Assembly (NCBI RefSeq): GCF_012927085.1
Contig: NZ_JABBFX010000001.1
Span: forward strand, 434,001 to 498,000
Length of the DNA stretch: 64,000 nucleotides
Source of the DNA: Ramlibacter agri
GTDB taxonomy: Bacteria > Pseudomonadota > Gammaproteobacteria > Burkholderiales > Burkholderiaceae_C
Direction of reading: 5' to 3'
Shown here: one piece after another, positions 42,757 to 51,631 of the stretch
How positions within the stretch are numbered: the first letter of the stretch is position 1
How the letters are laid out: each line of letters opens with the position of its first letter
Position numbers and translations under genes: made by a program
The notes under the pieces: model-generated
Database searches by the model: none
Seen by the model: only the letters and a program-made list of their open reading frames with translations
Told to the model about the DNA's origin: nothing

Positions 42757-45121
42757 TCCCAGCCTGCTCGGCTCGCCGGAGGAACTGACCCACCTGCCGC
42801 AGGTGGCCGCCACGCCGTGGCGGCTGGCCGGGCTGGCCTGGCTCGTGTTCGTGCTGGTGGTGGTCGTGCACCAGGTGCAGTTCTGGCGCGCCGGCAAGCT
42901 CGACACCGACGTGCTGGCGCTGCTGCCCGTCTCCGAGCAGGCGCCCGAAGTGGGCCGCGCCAGCAAGCTGATGGCCGAAGGCGTGTCGCGCCAGGTCGTG
43001 GTGTTGCTCGGTGCGCCGGCGTGGTCCGATGCGAAGCGCGCGGCGGACCAGTGGCGTCATGCGCTGGAGCAGGCCGATGCGCCGCTGCGCGCCAGCGTGG
43101 GTGCCCAGTCACTGGACCAGATCCTCGATTTCTATGGCTCCCGGCGCGACCGCCTGCTGACGCCGGCGCAGCGCGCCGAACTGCTGCAGGCCCCGCCCGG
43201 CAGCCAGGTGCAGCGCGCGCTGGCCTTGCTGGCGCAGCCCGGCGCTTCGGCGCGGCTGGCGGACTTCGCTTCCGACCCGCTGGGCCTGTTCCCCGACTGG
43301 CTGCAGGCCCGCGCCGCGCAGACCCGCGCGCGCCCGCGCGATGGCGAGCTGTGGGTGCACGGCGAAGACGCCGATTGGGTCGTGCTGATCTACGAGATCA
43401 CCGGCGCGCCCTTCGCCATGAACGGCAATGCGCTGTACCAGCCGGCGCTGGATGGCGCGCTGCAGGCCGCGCAACGCGAAGTGCCGGGCGCCCGCATGAT
43501 CGCCGCCGGCCTGCCGCTGCATGCCGAAGCCGCCGCCGTGCGCGCCAACAACGAGATCAACACGATCGGCTGGGGCTCGCTGGCCGCGGTGCTGCTGCTG
43601 GCCTGGCTGGCTTTCCGCCGGCTCACGCCCATCCTGCTGACGGCGGTGTCGCTGGCCATCGGCGTCGCCGCGGCGATCTCGGTGACGGCCTGGATCTACG
43701 GCAGCGTGCACCTGCTGACCCTGGTGTTCGGCGCCAGCCTGGTGGGCGTGGCGGAGGACTACGGCATCCACTACTTCGCCTCGCGCCAGGGCCAGCCCTG
43801 GGCGCGGCCGCGCACCTTGATGCGCAGCCTGCTGCCGGGCCTGGTGCTGGCGCTGTCCACCAGCGTGCTGGCTTACCTGGCCCTGGGCCTGGCGCCTTTC
43901 CCCGGCCTGCGCCAGATGGCGGTGTTCTCCGCTGCCGGCCTGCTGGCCGCTTTCCTCACCGCTGTGTGCTGGTTCCCGCTGCTGGATCGGCATGCGCCGC
44001 GCGATACGCGCTTCGCCGCCCGCATCCGCGACAGCCTGGCGCGCTATCCGAGCTGGCGCAATACGCGCCTGGCCTGGAGCATTGCCGCGGTGCTGGCCGT
44101 GCTCTCGCTGATCGGCCTGGTGCGCCTGCACGCCAGCGACGACGTGCGCGACTGGCAAGGCTCGCCGCCGGCGCTGATCCAGGCGCAGATCAAGATCGGC
44201 CGCCTGCTCGGCACGCCCAGCGTCGCGCAGTTCTACCTGGTGCGCGGCGCCAGCCCGCAGGAAGTGCTGGAACGCGAGGAGGCGCTGAAGGAGCGCCTGG
44301 ACGGACTCGTCGCCCGCCATGCCTTCGCCGGTTACGCCGCCGTCTCCGACTGGGTGCCCTCGCTGCGCCGCCAGCAGGCCGATGCGCGCCTGACCGCGCG
44401 GGTGGAGGCCGAGGTGCTGGCTGGCGTCAACGCCGCTCTGGGCGAGCGCCTGGTCCGGCCCGCGCCCGGGGCCGGGGCGCTGACCCCGGAGCAGTGGCTG
44501 GCGCATCCTGCTTCGGCCGCCGCTCGGACCCTCTGGCTGGGCGCCGACCACGGCCAGTACATGACGGTCGTGATGCTGCACGGCCTGCACGACGCGAAGC
44601 AGCTGCCGCTGCTGGAAGGCGCGGCGGCCGGCCTGGACGGCGTGCGCTGGGTGGACCGCGCCGCCGACATCTCTTCGCTGCTCGGACGCTATCGCTGGTC
44701 GATGACGGCGCTGCTCGCAGCCGGCCACGCGCTGGTGCTGTTCGTGCTCTGGCTGCGGTTCCGCCGCGCCGCCTGGCGCACCTGGGTGCCGACCCTGCTC
44801 GCGAGTGTGCTGGCGGTGGCGGTGCAGGGCTGGCTGGGCGAACCCTTCCAGCTGGCGAACATCCTGGCGCTGCTGCTGCTGCTGGGGATCGGCGTGGACT
44901 ACGGCATCTTCCTGCTGGAACACGATGGCGATGGGGCGGCATGGCTGGCCGTGGTGCTGGGGGCGGCGAGTACGTGGCTGTCGTTCGGGCTGTTGGCGCT
45001 GTCGTCGACGCCGGCGCTGCATGCGTTCGGGCTGACCTTGATGGTGGGGGTGCTGCTCGTTTGGCTGGGGTCGCCGCTGGTGCGCAGCGGAGCTGGGCAC
45101 CCCAAGAAGGCAGCCGAATGA
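42749..45121 (+). CDS. MMPL-family exporter of the polyene cluster
   Basis: The 790-residue inner-membrane protein is an RND/MMPL-type transporter: one helix at about residue 28, a large periplasmic domain, five more helices, and the same repeated in the second half (12 helices in all). Conserved features include VGVAEDYGIHYF and LGIGVDYGIFLLEHD, the paired acidic motifs in helices 4 and 10. It probably exports the aryl polyene lipid. The TTG start at 42749 has AGGAGG 10 bases upstream and overlaps the LolA-like gene. Confidence 0.88.
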   Translation: MSDPSLLGSPEELTHLPQVAATPWRLAGLAWLVFVLVVVVHQVQFWRAGKLDTDVLALLPVSEQAPEVGRASKLMAEGVSRQVVVLLGAPAWSDAKRAADQWRHALEQADAPLRASVGAQSLDQILDFYGSRRDRLLTPAQRAELLQAPPGSQVQRALALLAQPGASARLADFASDPLGLFPDWLQARAAQTRARPRDGELWVHGEDADWVVLIYEITGAPFAMNGNALYQPALDGALQAAQREVPGARMIAAGLPLHAEAAAVRANNEINTIGWGSLAAVLLLAWLAFRRLTPILLTAVSLAIGVAAAISVTAWIYGSVHLLTLVFGASLVGVAEDYGIHYFASRQGQPWARPRTLMRSLLPGLVLALSTSVLAYLALGLAPFPGLRQMAVFSAAGLLAAFLTAVCWFPLLDRHAPRDTRFAARIRDSLARYPSWRNTRLAWSIAAVLAVLSLIGLVRLHASDDVRDWQGSPPALIQAQIKIGRLLGTPSVAQFYLVRGASPQEVLEREEALKERLDGLVARHAFAGYAAVSDWVPSLRRQQADARLTARVEAEVLAGVNAALGERLVRPAPGAGALTPEQWLAHPASAAARTLWLGADHGQYMTVVMLHGLHDAKQLPLLEGAAAGLDGVRWVDRAADISSLLGRYRWSMTALLAAGHALVLFVLWLRFRRAAWRTWVPTLLASVLAVAVQGWLGEPFQLANILALLLLLGIGVDYGIFLLEHDGDGAAWLAVVLGAASTWLSFGLLALSSTPALHAFGLTLMVGVLLVWLGSPLVRSGAGHPKKAAE

Positions 45122-45645
45122 GGGTCCTGGTTGTACTCATGGCGCTGGTGTTGGCGGCGTGCGCCACGGCGCCGAGGCAGGAAGAACTCGCGCTGCGCCT
45201 GAGCCCTGCTTCGCTGGGCCATGAGCTCGCGCTGCAGCAGCGCATGACGGTCAGCAGCCACGGGCAGTCGCAGCAACTTGACGTGGCATTGGAAGTCGAT
45301 GCGCAAGCCGTGCGCATGGCCGTCATGGACTTCGGCCAGACCGTCGCCCGGCTCGAATGGGATGGCCGCGACCTGAACGAAAGCCGCGCCAAGGGCTGGC
45401 CCGAAGCGGTCACGGGCTCGCGCGTGTTGAGCGACCTGCAGCTGGTGCACTGGCCGCTGGCGGCGATCCGCCCCGCGCTGCCCGCGGGCTGGAGCGTGGA
45501 CGAAGCTGCTGACCGCGCGCGCACCGTGCGCTACGGCGACACGCCGATGATCCGCGTGCGCTACCCGGCGCCCGGGTCCGCCGAACTCGAGAACCTCGCC
45601 GTGGGCTATCGCCTGCGGCTCGACGCCTGGCCGGAAGCACGATGA
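45118..45645 (+). CDS. DUF3261 lipoprotein
   Basis: The 175-residue product has a lipoprotein signal (VVLMALVLAACATAP, lipobox LAAC, Cys about residue 15) followed by a beta-rich DUF3261-like domain (MTVSSHGQSQQLDVALEVDAQAVRMAVMD). Such lipoproteins are regular members of aryl polyene clusters; a role with the LolA-like carrier at the outer membrane is inferred. It overlaps the exporter stop and the ketosynthase start by four bases each. Confidence 0.8.
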   Translation: MRVLVVLMALVLAACATAPRQEELALRLSPASLGHELALQQRMTVSSHGQSQQLDVALEVDAQAVRMAVMDFGQTVARLEWDGRDLNESRAKGWPEAVTGSRVLSDLQLVHWPLAAIRPALPAGWSVDEAADRARTVRYGDTPMIRVRYPAPGSAELENLAVGYRLRLDAWPEAR

Positions 45646-46823
45646 GCGCGGTCTACCTGCATCACGCCGCCTGGATCAGCGCATTGGGACGCGGCAGCGC
45701 CGCGCGCGATGCCCTGTTCGCACTGCAAGAAGCGCGCGGCGTGGCAGCGACCGATGCCTATACGCCTGGGCGCGTGCTGCATCTCGGCCGCGTGCACGAA
45801 GCGCTGCCGGCGCTGGACGACGAACCCGTCGCCTTCCGCAGCCGCACCAATGCGCTGCTCGCCGCCTTGCTGCCCGAACTGCGCGAGCCGGTGGAAGCCG
45901 CGAAGGCCCGCTTCGGCCCGCAGCGCATCGCCATCGTGCTGGGCGTCAGCGCCGCCGGCCTGCAGGAAGGCGTGGCCGCGGCCAAGCGCTTCCGCGAGCA
46001 GGGCGACTGGCCCGAAAGCTACGACTACGCGCAGCAGGAGATGGGCAACGCGCCAGAGTACCTTGCACGCGCGCTCGGCGTCCAAGGCCCCGCGTACACC
46101 ATCTCCACCGCCTGCTCCTCCGGCGCCAAGGCGCTGGCGGCGGCGGCGCGCCTGCTGAACGCGGGCATCGTCGATGCAGTGATCGCCGGCGGCGTGGACG
46201 CACTGAGCGGCTTCACCATCGCCGGCTTCAGCGCGCTGGAGTCCGTCAGCGCCGAGCGCTGCAACCCGCTGTCGGCGCAGCGCAAGGGCATCAACATCGG
46301 CGAAGGCGCCGGCGTTTTCCTGGTGGGCCGCGATGCCGGCCCGGTGCGCCTGGCCGGCTGGGGCGAAAGCTCCGACGCCCACCACATGTCGGCCCCGGAG
46401 CCGGGCGGCCGCGGCGCGATCGCCGCCATGCAGCAGGCGCTGCAGCGCGCGCAACTGGCGCCGGCGCAGGTCGATTACGTCAACCTGCACGGCACGGCCA
46501 CTCCGCAGAACGACGCGATGGAAAGCCTGGCGGTGGCGCAGGTGCTGGGCCTGGACGTCCCCGTGAGTTCGACCAAGCCGCTCACCGGCCACACGCTGGC
46601 TGCCGCGGGCGCGGTGGAAGCCGCGGCCTGCTGGCACACGCTGGTGGACAACCCGCGCGGCCTGCTGCCGCCGCACTGGTGGGACGGCGCGCGCGACGCC
46701 GCGCTGCCGCCCGTGCGCGTGGCCGAACCCGGCGCCGCGCTGGGCCGCGCCCCGCGCCATATCCTGAGCAACTCCTTTGCCTTCGGGGGCAGCAACGCCT
46801 GCCTCCTGCTCGCGAGCGAATGA
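45642..46823 (+). CDS. beta-ketoacyl synthase (ApeO-like)
   Basis: The 393-residue condensing enzyme has the full catalytic triad: STACSSG with Cys about residue 158, HGTATPQND, and KPLTGHTLAAAG, ending in NSFAFGGSNACLLL. It is a FabB/FabF-type ketosynthase. In characterised aryl polyene systems one ketosynthase starts and the other extends with the chain-length factor. This one and the enzyme at 47996 probably divide those roles. It is tightly packed between the lipoprotein and dehydratase genes. Confidence 0.88.
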   Translation: MSAVYLHHAAWISALGRGSAARDALFALQEARGVAATDAYTPGRVLHLGRVHEALPALDDEPVAFRSRTNALLAALLPELREPVEAAKARFGPQRIAIVLGVSAAGLQEGVAAAKRFREQGDWPESYDYAQQEMGNAPEYLARALGVQGPAYTISTACSSGAKALAAAARLLNAGIVDAVIAGGVDALSGFTIAGFSALESVSAERCNPLSAQRKGINIGEGAGVFLVGRDAGPVRLAGWGESSDAHHMSAPEPGGRGAIAAMQQALQRAQLAPAQVDYVNLHGTATPQNDAMESLAVAQVLGLDVPVSSTKPLTGHTLAAAGAVEAAACWHTLVDNPRGLLPPHWWDGARDAALPPVRVAEPGAALGRAPRHILSNSFAFGGSNACLLLASE

Positions 46824-46824
46824 C

Positions 46825-47280
46825 ATGAGCGTGATCAACGAGCGCATCGAGAATTTCATCCCCCACCGCGCCGGCATGCGGCTGATCGACCGCCTGCTGG
46901 AAGTGGACGACGAGCACGTGGTGGCCGAAGTGGACGTGCCTTTCGGCGGCCTGTTCGTGCGCGACGGCCAGGTGCCGTCGTGGATCGGCATCGAGTACAT
47001 GGCGCAAACCGTGTCCGCCTGGGCCGGCAGCCGTGCCCGCGGCAGCGGTGGCCAGCCGCGGCCCGGCCTGCTGCTGGGAAGCCGCAAGTACGAAGTGCAT
47101 TGCGAAGGCTTTCCCAGCGGCGCGAAGCTGCGGGTGGAGGCGCGCGTCGAGCTGGTGGCCACCAATGGCCTGGGCCAGTTCGATTGCCGCATCCGCATGA
47201 ACGGCGAAGAGGTGGCGGGCGCGCGCATCTCGGTGCTGGATCCGCCGGAAGGCTCCAAGCTGCTGGGAGGCACGGCATGA
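46825..47280 (+). CDS. ApeP-family dehydratase
   Basis: The 151-residue product is a hot-dog-fold hydroxyacyl-ACP dehydratase: IENFIPHRAGMRLIDRLLEV with the conserved PHR, then WIGIEYMAQTVSAWAG (the central helix with acid) and LLGSRKYEVHCEGFPSGAKL. This pattern is the ApeP/AmsP type rather than FabZ. It supplies double bonds for the polyene together with the dehydratase domain fused to the ligase. The ATG at 46825 follows the ketosynthase stop by one base. Confidence 0.88.
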   Translation: MSVINERIENFIPHRAGMRLIDRLLEVDDEHVVAEVDVPFGGLFVRDGQVPSWIGIEYMAQTVSAWAGSRARGSGGQPRPGLLLGSRKYEVHCEGFPSGAKLRVEARVELVATNGLGQFDCRIRMNGEEVAGARISVLDPPEGSKLLGGTA

Positions 47281-47999
47281 CGACCGTCCTCGTCACCGGT
47301 TCCTCCAGCGGCATCGGCGAAGCGATCGCATTGCGCCTGGCCGCGGCCGGCCACGACATCGTCGTGCATTGCCGCGCGAGCCGCGGCAAGGCCGACGCGG
47401 TGGCGCAGCGCATCCGCGCCATGGGGCGCGAAGCGCGCGTGCTGCAGTTCGACGTCGGCGACCGCGCGGCCTGCCGTGCCGCGCTGGAAGAAGACATCGC
47501 GGCCCACGGCGCCTATTACGGCGTGGTCTGCAACGCCGGCGTGACGCGCGACAACGCCTTCCCCGCGATGACGGCTGACGAGTGGGACCGCGTCGTCCAC
47601 ACCAACCTCGACGCCTTCTACAACGTGCTGCATCCGGTGACGATGCCGATGATCCAGCGGCGCAAGCCGGGGCGCATCGTCACCATCGCCTCGGTGTCGG
47701 GGCTGGTGGGCAACCGTGGGCAGACCAACTACAGCGCCGCCAAGGCGGGCCTGATGGGCGCGACCAAGGCGTTGGCGATCGAGCTGGCGAAGCGCAACAT
47801 CACCGTGAACTGCGTCGCGCCGGGGCTGGTCGATACGGAGATGCTGCCGGAGGAAGTGCGCGAAGAGGCCCTGAAGATGGTGCCCATGAAGCGGCTGGGC
47901 CGCGCGGAGGAGGTGGCCGGCCTGGTCGCCTTCCTGATGGGGGACGAGGCGGCGTACATCACGCGCCAGGTGATTTCGGTGAACGGAGGCATGGTTTGA
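47277..47999 (+). CDS. 3-ketoacyl-ACP reductase (FabG family)
   Basis: The 240-residue NADPH-dependent reductase has TGSSSGIGE, the NAG motif (CNAGVTRDNAF), the catalytic Ser (IASVSG) and YSAAK. The end EEVAGLVAFLMGDEAAYITRQVISVNGGMV is the usual FabG C-terminus. It reduces the 3-keto group in each polyene elongation cycle. It overlaps the dehydratase and the next ketosynthase by four bases. Confidence 0.92.
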   Translation: MTTVLVTGSSSGIGEAIALRLAAAGHDIVVHCRASRGKADAVAQRIRAMGREARVLQFDVGDRAACRAALEEDIAAHGAYYGVVCNAGVTRDNAFPAMTADEWDRVVHTNLDAFYNVLHPVTMPMIQRRKPGRIVTIASVSGLVGNRGQTNYSAAKAGLMGATKALAIELAKRNITVNCVAPGLVDTEMLPEEVREEALKMVPMKRLGRAEEVAGLVAFLMGDEAAYITRQVISVNGGMV

Positions 48000-49219
48000 A
48001 GCGGGTCGTGGTGACGGGCGTGGGGGCGATCAGCCCGCTGGGGCATGACTGGCCCACGGTGAGGGCGCGGCTGCGCGGGCAGCGCAATGCGGTGCAGTTC
48101 ATGCCCAACTGGGATTTCGACGGCCTCAACACGCGGCTGGGCGCGCCGGCGCAGCCCTTCACCTTGCCCGACACCTACAACCGCAAGGCGACGCGCAGCA
48201 TGGGCCGGGTGGCGATCATGGGGACGCGCGCCAGCGAGCTGGCGCTGCAGGACGCCGGCCTGCTGGGCGACCCGCTGGTGAAGAGCGGGAAGATGGGCAT
48301 CTCCTACGGCTCGTCCAGCGGCTCGCCGCCGGCCATCGCGGACTTCGGCCGCATGATCGTGGCGCGCGCCACCGAGGGCATCAACGCCAACACCTACATC
48401 AAGATGATGTCGCACACGGCGGCGGTGAACATCGGCGTGTTCCTCGGGCTCACGGGCCGCATCATCACGACGTCGAGCGCGTGCGCGGCCGGCAGCCAGG
48501 GCATCGGCTATGCCTTCGAGGCGATCCAGACCGGCCGCCAGGTCGCCATGCTGGCGGGCGGCGCCGAGGAACTGGACCCGATCGATGCGGCCGTCTTCGA
48601 CACCCTGTTCGCCACCAGCGTGAAGAACGACACGCCGGCGCTGACGCCGCGCCCGTTCGACCGCGACCGCGACGGCCTGGTGCTGGGCGAAGGCGCCTGC
48701 ACCCTGGTGCTGGAGGAACTGGAACACGCGAAGGCGCGCGGCGCCCGCATCCTGGCCGAAGTCTGCGGCTACGGCACCAACAGCGACGGCACGCACGTGA
48801 CGCAACCGCAGTCGCCGACCATGGCGCAGGCCATGCGGCTGGCGCTGGAAAGCGCCGGCATCCCCGCTTCCGAGATCGCCTATGTCAACGCGCACGGCAC
48901 CGCCACCGACCATGGCGACGTGGCCGAGAGCAAGGCCACGCTCGCAGTGCTGGGCGACAGCGTTCCCATCAGCTCGCTCAAGAGCTACATGGGCCACACG
49001 CTGGGCGCCTGTGGCGCGCTGGAAGCGTGGATGACGATCGAGATGATGCGCGAGGGCTGGTTCGCCCCCAACCTGAACCTCGAGAACGTCGACCCGGACT
49101 GCGCGCCGCTGGACTACGTCACCGGCAACGGCCGCGCGCTGCAGGCCGAATGGGCGATGAGCAACAACTTCGCCTTCGGCGGCATCAACACCTCGCTGGT
49201 GCTGCGGCGCTGGGCATGA
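47996..49219 (+). CDS. beta-ketoacyl synthase (ApeR-like)
   Basis: The 407-residue condensing enzyme begins KRVVVTGVGAISPLGHDW, the FabF N-terminus, and has SSACAAGSQG (Cys about residue 163), NAHGTATDHGDVAES and LKSYMGHTLGACG, so the active site is complete. The TTG start at 47996 overlaps the reductase stop and gives the correct N-terminus; no ATG is available. It differs from the ketosynthase at 45642 and probably elongates with the chain-length factor encoded at 35793. Confidence 0.9.
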   Translation: MKRVVVTGVGAISPLGHDWPTVRARLRGQRNAVQFMPNWDFDGLNTRLGAPAQPFTLPDTYNRKATRSMGRVAIMGTRASELALQDAGLLGDPLVKSGKMGISYGSSSGSPPAIADFGRMIVARATEGINANTYIKMMSHTAAVNIGVFLGLTGRIITTSSACAAGSQGIGYAFEAIQTGRQVAMLAGGAEELDPIDAAVFDTLFATSVKNDTPALTPRPFDRDRDGLVLGEGACTLVLEELEHAKARGARILAEVCGYGTNSDGTHVTQPQSPTMAQAMRLALESAGIPASEIAYVNAHGTATDHGDVAESKATLAVLGDSVPISSLKSYMGHTLGACGALEAWMTIEMMREGWFAPNLNLENVDPDCAPLDYVTGNGRALQAEWAMSNNFAFGGINTSLVLRRWA

Positions 49220-49869
49220 AGATCCACCTCGCCTGCGGCGGTGTCGAGGCCGTGCTGGCATCCGCCCCGCTGGCGGAGAGCTGGCTCACGGACAGCGAAA
49301 GCGCGCGGCTGGCGCGGCTGGTGACGAACAAGCGCCGTTCGCAGTTCCTGGCGGCGCGCTGGCAGGCCCGCTGGCTGCTGGCCCAGGCCTTCGGCGGGCT
49401 GCCGCACGACTGGCCGCTGCAGGCACCGGAGGATGCGCCGCCTTGCCTGGCCGGGCGCGCGGACCTGCATCTTTCCATCAGCCACAGCGGCAGCTTCACG
49501 GCTTGTGCGGCGGGCGCGGTGCCTATGGGGCTGGACCTGGAGGCGCCGCCGGACCGCCGGCGCGATGTCGCCGGGCTCATCGACCTGTGCTGCACGCCGG
49601 CCGAGCGCCTGCTGCTGGTGGCGCCGCAGCGCGAGGCGCTGTTCCACGAGTTGTGGACGGTGAAGGAAGCCTGGTTGAAGCGCCGCGGCGAATGGATTGC
49701 GCCCAAGCGGCTGCAGGAACTGGACGCGAAGCCGGCCGAGGAAGGCGACGTGCGCACGTGGACCGGCGAGGGCTGGCGCATCGCGCTGTGCACGCAGGAG
49801 GAAGCGACCAAGTGGCACACGGCGCGGCCGGTGCCGGTGCGGCGGTGGCAGGTAGCCGACGGCGCCTGA
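49216..49869 (+). CDS. 4'-phosphopantetheinyl transferase
   Basis: The 217-residue Sfp-type transferase has LSISHSGSFTACA, MGLDLEAPP (the metal-binding DxE) and WTVKEAWLKRRGE, the three family motifs. It would add the phosphopantetheine arm to the two ACPs of this cluster. It is the last gene of the unidirectional block and overlaps the ketosynthase gene by four bases. Its stop codon lies in a perfect palindrome shared with the stop of the convergent methyltransferase gene. Confidence 0.92.
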   Translation: MKIHLACGGVEAVLASAPLAESWLTDSESARLARLVTNKRRSQFLAARWQARWLLAQAFGGLPHDWPLQAPEDAPPCLAGRADLHLSISHSGSFTACAAGAVPMGLDLEAPPDRRRDVAGLIDLCCTPAERLLLVAPQREALFHELWTVKEAWLKRRGEWIAPKRLQELDAKPAEEGDVRTWTGEGWRIALCTQEEATKWHTARPVPVRRWQVADGA

Positions 49870-49884
49870 CGTCGCGACGTCAGG
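49865..49884. repeat. perfect 20-bp palindrome spanning two stop codons
   Basis: CCTGACGTCGCGACGTCAGG is fully self-complementary. The plus-strand stop TGA (49867-49869) and the minus-strand stop (49880-49882) occupy equivalent places in its two arms. It could act as a short two-way hairpin for the convergent transcripts; there is no T-tract. Confidence 0.85.
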
Positions 49885-50578
49885 CCGGCTTCACCGCCAC
49901 CAGGTTCAGCAGCGTCTCTTCCCGTTCCTTCGGCGGCTGCACGCCGAACCAGCGCTCCAGGATCCCCAGGTCGCCGCGGCTCCACCACAGGTAGGGATAG
50001 GAGATCGAAGCCTCGGGCACCACGAAGCCCGCGCTGCGCAGCATCTGCAGGTATTCCGGCGCCGTGCGCTGCACTTCCATGGGGTGGCGGAACAGGGCGC
50101 GGATGATCCACGAGTGGATGTAGCGCCGCGTCGACTCCGCGAACAGCAGCAGTCCGCCCGGCTTCAGCACGCGCAGGAATTCCGCCAGCGCCTCTTCCTG
50201 CTCCACGAGATGGTGGAAGGTCTGGTGGCAGAACAGCAGGTCGGCGTAGCCATCGGGCAGCGGCATGCGGGAACTGGAAGCTTCGGCGAGCCGCACACCG
50301 ACACCGGCGGCACGGGCCTCGGCGCCGGCCAGGGCCAGCATCTGCGGGTCGATGTCGACGCCCACCAGCTCGCGCGGCGCGAAGCGCTGGGCCAGCTTGG
50401 GCAGCGAATAGCCGGAACCGCAACCCACATCCACCACCACGCCGTAGCTGGCCTGGCGCTCGGGGATCAGCCGCACCAGGTCGGCCATCGCGCGCTCGAG
50501 CACGTGCACGCGCCAGGTCTCGGTCTTCAGGAACCACTTCCCGAAGGCGGTCTCCTCGACATGCAAGGTGGCGCTCAC
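49880..50578 (-). CDS. class I SAM-dependent methyltransferase
   Basis: The 232-residue product has the SAM-binding motif VVVDVGCGSGYSLPKLAQRF, the second-strand acid VGVDIDPQML, and a Methyltransf_11-type CHQTFHHLVEQEEALAEFLRVLKPGGLLLFAES. The substrate is unknown; its place at the end of the polyene cluster suggests methylation of the polyene head group, but it is on the other strand. The GTG at 50578 follows a nine-codon open frame with a strong SD, so translation is probably coupled to it. Confidence 0.8.
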   Translation of the reverse strand: MSATLHVEETAFGKWFLKTETWRVHVLERAMADLVRLIPERQASYGVVVDVGCGSGYSLPKLAQRFAPRELVGVDIDPQMLALAGAEARAAGVGVRLAEASSSRMPLPDGYADLLFCHQTFHHLVEQEEALAEFLRVLKPGGLLLFAESTRRYIHSWIIRALFRHPMEVQRTAPEYLQMLRSAGFVVPEASISYPYLWWSRGDLGILERWFGVQPPKEREETLLNLVAVKPA

Positions 50579-50604
50579 CGGACGAGGCCCAGGAATTTGC
50601 TCAT
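50575..50604 (-). CDS. nine-codon leader ORF before the methyltransferase
   Basis: GGAGGAG, then AAA and ATG open a frame encoding MSKFLGLVR, whose TGA overlaps the GTG start of the methyltransferase (GTGA). The ribosome binding site is far better than anything next to the GTG itself. It may be a leader peptide for coupled translation, or the remains of an older start. The peptide has no known function. Confidence 0.5.
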   Translation of the reverse strand: MSKFLGLVR

Positions 50605-50747
50605 TTTCTTCTCCTCCTTCAATCCAGTAGCATGGGAAGCGTGCTCGGCAGTTTAGCAAGCGGCCCTTCGCTACGGCCGAGTTGCGGAGCCGTCTTGCGC
50701 CAAGTTTCACACGGGCTCGCCGGCCTGATGCATCCTTCGCACTGAAC

Positions 50748-51506
50748 ATGAACGACCAGGAAATCTTCGGACTGACCGATCGCGGCCGCGACGAGCTGCA
50801 CAGCGGCGCCACCACCCTGCCTCCGGTGGAGCTCGAACTGCTGGTGCGCATCGACGGTTCGCTGAGCGTGGCGCAGCTGCGCGCCGGCATGGTGAACCTC
50901 GATGAACCGGGATTCCAGCGCTCGCTGCACCACCTGCGCGTCAGCAAGCTGATCGAGCCGGTGCAGCTGGATACCTTCGCGCTGCAGCTGCAGTCGGAAC
51001 TGGACAACTTCGCCCAGGCCAAGGGCACGGACGAAGCCGATGCCGGCGTGCGCTCGCTGAAACGCTCCGGCTACTTCGTGCGCATCGCGCGTCCGCGCCC
51101 GGGCGCCGCGCCCGTGGCCGGCCGGGCCAAGACGGCGACGATCGTCGAGGACGACACCCACCTCGCGGGCTTCGTCAGCAGCTACCTGCAGTTCGAAGGC
51201 TTCACGGTGCGCGTGGCGACGAACCGGCAGGAGGTGCTGGCGGAATTCCGCAAGCCGCCGGTGCCGGACCTCGTGCTGCTCGACGTGGTGCTGCCCGACG
51301 TGGACGGCTTCGAGGTGCTGGCCAGCCTGCGCCGCCACAACGCCTTCAAGACGGTGCCGGTGATCATGCTGACGGGCAAGGCCACGCGCGAGGCCGTGCT
51401 CAAGGGCATGGCCGGGGGCGCCGACGGCTACGTCACCAAGCCTTTCGAACCCGAGGCGCTGATGAATGCCGTGCACACGGTCATGGGCGCTCCTACCAAA
51501 TCGTAG
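50748..51506 (+). CDS. response regulator with N-terminal unclassified domain
   Basis: The 252-residue protein has a C-terminal receiver domain (about residues 128-248): acidic pocket VEDD (133-136), phosphoacceptor Asp in LLDVVLPDVDG (about 179), Thr in MLTGK and Lys in TKPF (231). The N-terminal 120 residues (QEIFGLTDRGRDELHSGATTLPPVELELLVRIDG) form a small helical, winged-helix-like domain rather than a typical output domain. No histidine kinase is nearby. The order, receiver at the C-terminus, is the reverse of most regulators. Confidence 0.8.
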   Translation: MNDQEIFGLTDRGRDELHSGATTLPPVELELLVRIDGSLSVAQLRAGMVNLDEPGFQRSLHHLRVSKLIEPVQLDTFALQLQSELDNFAQAKGTDEADAGVRSLKRSGYFVRIARPRPGAAPVAGRAKTATIVEDDTHLAGFVSSYLQFEGFTVRVATNRQEVLAEFRKPPVPDLVLLDVVLPDVDGFEVLASLRRHNAFKTVPVIMLTGKATREAVLKGMAGGADGYVTKPFEPEALMNAVHTVMGAPTKS

Positions 51507-51631
51507 GCTGGGTGCGGCGTCAGCCGAGCCCGGCTCTTTATGCAAGGTGCGCATAGGTCTCCGACGCATCGGCATTTGCCCCATTTCCCCTGGACGACCT
51601 ACAGTTGTCGGCGTCAAAGGAGAACGCATCC

